Source: Prolixibacter bellariivorans ATCC BAA-1284 (GTDB lineage Bacteria; Bacteroidota; Bacteroidia; Bacteroidales; Prolixibacteraceae). Taken from it: a stretch of DNA of 64,000 nucleotides. This document shows, piece by piece, positions 62,293 through 64,000 of this stretch. The notes under the pieces were generated by a model. That model did no database searches and was not told where the DNA came from. It worked only from the letters and a program-made list of their open reading frames with translations. The stretch's first letter is position 1. Each line of letters starts with the position of its first letter. The DNA is taken from positions 62,001 through 126,000 of the forward strand of contig NZ_JHXO01000010.1 of NCBI RefSeq assembly GCF_000621705.1, in the 5' to 3' direction. Made by a program: the position numbers and the translations under genes.

Positions 62293-62835
62293 ATGATGAG
62301 GGCTATCATTAAAGAAGATTGTACAACAATTGGCTATTTGCAGAAAACACATGGACTCGACGGAAGTTTCTCCATGCATTTTGACGAACAGTTTGACTTA
62401 ACGCTGGAAGAAGCAGAATATCTCTTTCTGGAAATTGACGGAGGTTTGGTTCCATTCTTTATCAGCGAAGAAGGTTTTCGCTTTCGTGGTAACGATGGTG
62501 CCATCATTCATTTCGACGAAATTGAATCACAGGAACAGGCCCGTGAATTTACCGGAAGTCCTGTTTGGGTATTTACCGATGAAATTATTGAATCGGAGGA
62601 GGACAATTCCCCTTCATTGCTGATCGGTTATGATGTAGTCGACCAAAAACACGGCCTGCTTGGCAAGGTAACAGACGTCGATGATTATTCAGGAAACCTG
62701 GTTATTACTGTCATCTTCCGTGAAAACGAAGTGTTGATTCCTCTTTCCGATGATGTACTCACGGAGATGGATGAAACCAACCGCCAATTAAACCTCATTT
62801 GTCCGGACGGCCTGATTGAACTCTATCTCGAATAA
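62293..62835 (+). CDS. rimM: Ribosome maturation factor RimM
   Basis: 180 residues from the ATG at 62293 (an in-frame TTG at 62281 would add four). RimM binds S19 and helps assemble the 30S head. The N-terminal domain has TIGYLQKTHGLDGSFSMHF (GxxxKxHGLxG), and the C-terminal PRC-barrel domain has LLIGYDVVDQKHGLLGKVTDV and VLIPLSDDVL. It is an acidic, shorter form lacking some of the hydrophobic N-terminal elaborations. rpsP-rimM is the classical order, but the usual trmD and rplS do not follow: a secreted GIN-domain protein does. Confidence 0.94.
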   Translation: MMRAIIKEDCTTIGYLQKTHGLDGSFSMHFDEQFDLTLEEAEYLFLEIDGGLVPFFISEEGFRFRGNDGAIIHFDEIESQEQAREFTGSPVWVFTDEIIESEEDNSPSLLIGYDVVDQKHGLLGKVTDVDDYSGNLVITVIFRENEVLIPLSDDVLTEMDETNRQLNLICPDGLIELYLE

Positions 62836-62913
62836 TTCATCTTTTTTTCAACAGAGGTGCAACTTTAGCCAGACTTTAACGTCAATACTTATATAACCAA
62901 AAAGGAAGATCAA

Positions 62914-63624
62914 ATGACATCAAAGATTTTTTCGCTTATGGTTGTTCTGGCTTTTGCCTGGAACTTAAGCGCCAAAGCTCAGGAAACGGATAAACGCACG
63001 CTGCCACCTTTTACGGAAATATCGCTAAGAATCAACGGTGATATCCATCTCACGCAGGGTGACGACCAATCAGTGGAAATTAAAGCCAAATCTTCCACCA
63101 TCAATAAACTCATTACCGAAGTGAAAGACCGCAAACTGGTGATTCGGTACAGCACCACCAATTCGTGGTTCAAAAACTGGAATCCCGGCAAAGTAGACAT
63201 TTACATTACGATTCCGCAAATCGACGCACTTTCAATTTCCGGTTCCGGGTCCATTCTTTCGGACGATGAAATTACGTCGCGTATTCTGGATCTGGCTGTC
63301 AGTGGCAGCGGCGATATAAAACTGACTGATTTAAGCGCTGAAAAAGTATCTGCCGCTGTTTCCGGTTCTGGTGACATTTACCTGGAAGGCAGCGATACAT
63401 CCGATTCGTTTGAAGCTGCAATCTCTGGATCGGGCGATATAAAAGCATCCGAACTAAAGGCAAAAAATGTGAACGTGAAAATCTCCGGCTCGGGCGACTG
63501 TGATGTTTATGCTGTCGACCAACTCAAGGTCAGAGTTATCGGATCCGGAACGGTTCGTTATGATGGGAATCCGCAAATTGACTCCAATATTAGCGGTTCC
63601 GGCGGATTTAAGAAAGGACGTTAA
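62914..63624 (+). CDS. GIN-domain (DUF2807) exported adhesin-like protein
   Basis: 236 residues. A signal peptide (residues 1-22, ending SAKAQ) leads to a right-handed beta-helix of the GIN/DUF2807 family. The repeat motif SGSGDI recurs with about a 19-22-residue period: ALSISGSGSI, LAVSGSGDIKL, AAVSGSGDIYL, AAISGSGDIKA and VKISGSGDCDV, then NISGSGGFKKGR at the end. The family is annotated as a putative auto-transporter adhesin head domain, on weak evidence. It lies 78 nt after rimM with a ribosome-binding AAAGGAAG before the ATG, and has its own terminator. Confidence 0.9.
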   Translation: MTSKIFSLMVVLAFAWNLSAKAQETDKRTLPPFTEISLRINGDIHLTQGDDQSVEIKAKSSTINKLITEVKDRKLVIRYSTTNSWFKNWNPGKVDIYITIPQIDALSISGSGSILSDDEITSRILDLAVSGSGDIKLTDLSAEKVSAAVSGSGDIYLEGSDTSDSFEAAISGSGDIKASELKAKNVNVKISGSGDCDVYAVDQLKVRVIGSGTVRYDGNPQIDSNISGSGGFKKGR

Positions 63625-63639
63625 CAATTTGAATGATAG

Positions 63640-63677
63640 AAAAGAGCGGGAAGAATTTTTCCCGCTCTTTTTTTGTT
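63640..63677. terminator. Bidirectional terminator after the GIN-domain gene
   Basis: AAAAGAGCGGGA pairs with TCCCGCTCTTTT around a short loop, with a T run on the right and A on the left. It serves both convergent genes. Confidence 0.9.
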
Positions 63678-63684
63678 CCATATT

Positions 63685-64000
63685 TTATTTTCGCAGGATC
63701 TGAATCTCACCGCTCACTCCCAGCTTAATGATGCTGGAAGGTAATACCGGGTTCCGATCTTCTTGTCGGTACTGAACCACATAATCTACTCCATCGACGA
63801 TTTCCTCACTTACTTCATCGAAGAATGCCGGTGGAGACTCACTACTTATATTTGCCGAAGTAAAGACAATGGGTCTGCGGAAACGCTTTATCAATTGCTG
63901 TGTAAACGCCTCACCCGAGATACGGATACCAACGCTACCATCTTCCGCAATCAGATTAGTGGCCAGATTTTTGGCTCCCGGATAAACAATGGTCAGCGGT
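63685..64000 (-). CDS. Sua5/YciO/YrdC-family protein (5' end off window)
   Basis: A frame open to the right edge gives 104 codons and the stop at 63685-63687. The visible part matches the C-terminal half of the Sua5/YrdC fold: PLTIVYPGAKNL near its visible start (family: GPLTLVL), GSVGIRISG, then RPIVFTSANISSESPP, the signature with the conserved Ser-Ala-Asn, and a final STIIKL-like SSIIKLGVSGEIQILR. These enzymes make threonylcarbamoyl-AMP for the t6A modification of tRNA. The N-terminal KxR and nucleotide site are outside the window. It is convergent with the GIN-domain gene. Confidence 0.9.
   Translation of the reverse strand, partial: PLTIVYPGAKNLATNLIAEDGSVGIRISGEAFTQQLIKRFRRPIVFTSANISSESPPAFFDEVSEEIVDGVDYVVQYRQEDRNPVLPSSIIKLGVSGEIQILRK

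Noticed and set aside
1-64000. CRISPR arrays, prophage, insertion sequences, toxin-antitoxin or defence genes
   Set aside because: No regularly spaced repeats, integrase, transposase, terminal inverted repeats or defence-type domains were seen anywhere in the window.

Overview
The window is a chromosomal segment of a Bacteroidota bacterium. The main evidence is the Bacteroidota promoter element TAnnTTTG, found at about 100 nt or less upstream of at least a dozen genes. The gene types agree: DUF4369 thioredoxin-fold lipoproteins, a DUF4783 protein, a GIN-domain (DUF2807) protein, a CarboxypepD_reg-like secreted protein, an S16 with an acidic tail, and a bifunctional-nuclease/UVR fusion. The style fits an environmental member of the Bacteroidales/Marinilabiliales side of the phylum, but that placement is inference. 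Almost everything is core chromosome. I see no prophage, insertion sequence, CRISPR array, rRNA operon or defence island.

Layout. 1-5.5 kb: a secreted protein cut by the left edge, a CPBP membrane protease with an extra soluble domain, a 0.6 kb gene-free stretch containing two inverted-repeat structures, alanine dehydrogenase and an aminotransferase. 5.5-10.8 kb: a second CPBP protease, recQ, tatC, lptB and tRNA-Leu(UAG). 10.8-15.8 kb: the protein quality-control block tig-clpP-clpX, converging on rmuC. 15.8-24.5 kb: a KAS III-like enzyme with lpxH, a thioredoxin-fold lipoprotein without its cysteines, ribF, ahcY, a Rieske-like lipoprotein with altered ligands, greA-HIT and ruvC. 24.6-33.3 kb: a small orphan membrane ORF beside a 21-nt repeat, an operon of DUF4783, YihY/BrkB and TPR proteins, then rlmH, a 1232-residue histidine kinase and a metallo-beta-lactamase-fold enzyme.

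33.3-40.5 kb: serS, rplU-rpmA, and a nucleotide block (bifunctional nuclease, nucleoside:H+ symporter, thyA, folA), then a third CPBP protease and inorganic pyrophosphatase. 40.5-50.2 kb: a large alpha-2-macroglobulin lipoprotein with an intact thioester motif, followed by pbpC; then the comM/yifB ATPase. 50.3-56.4 kb: a small membrane protein, mutL, two rhomboid proteases, a membrane-anchored endonuclease/exonuclease/phosphatase protein and a DUF58 protein. 56.4-64 kb: trxA, dnaE, a lipoprotein, rpsP, rimM, a GIN-domain protein and a Sua5/YrdC protein cut by the right edge.

Several database-style longest-frame starts look wrong. I moved starts to internal ATG or TTG codons where a promoter element, a signal peptide or the family length demands it (tatC, tig, clpP, the TlpA-like protein, the Rieske-like protein, ruvC, the YihY protein, the DUF4783 protein, the metallo-hydrolase, rplU, the nucleoside symporter, trxA, rimM). 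No clearly new multi-gene system is visible. The items most worth a second look are the altered Rieske-like site, the structured gene-free stretch at 2.36-2.60 kb, the DUF58 start codon lying inside the trxA terminator, the kinase with no response regulator, and the CPBP protease with a C-terminal soluble domain.
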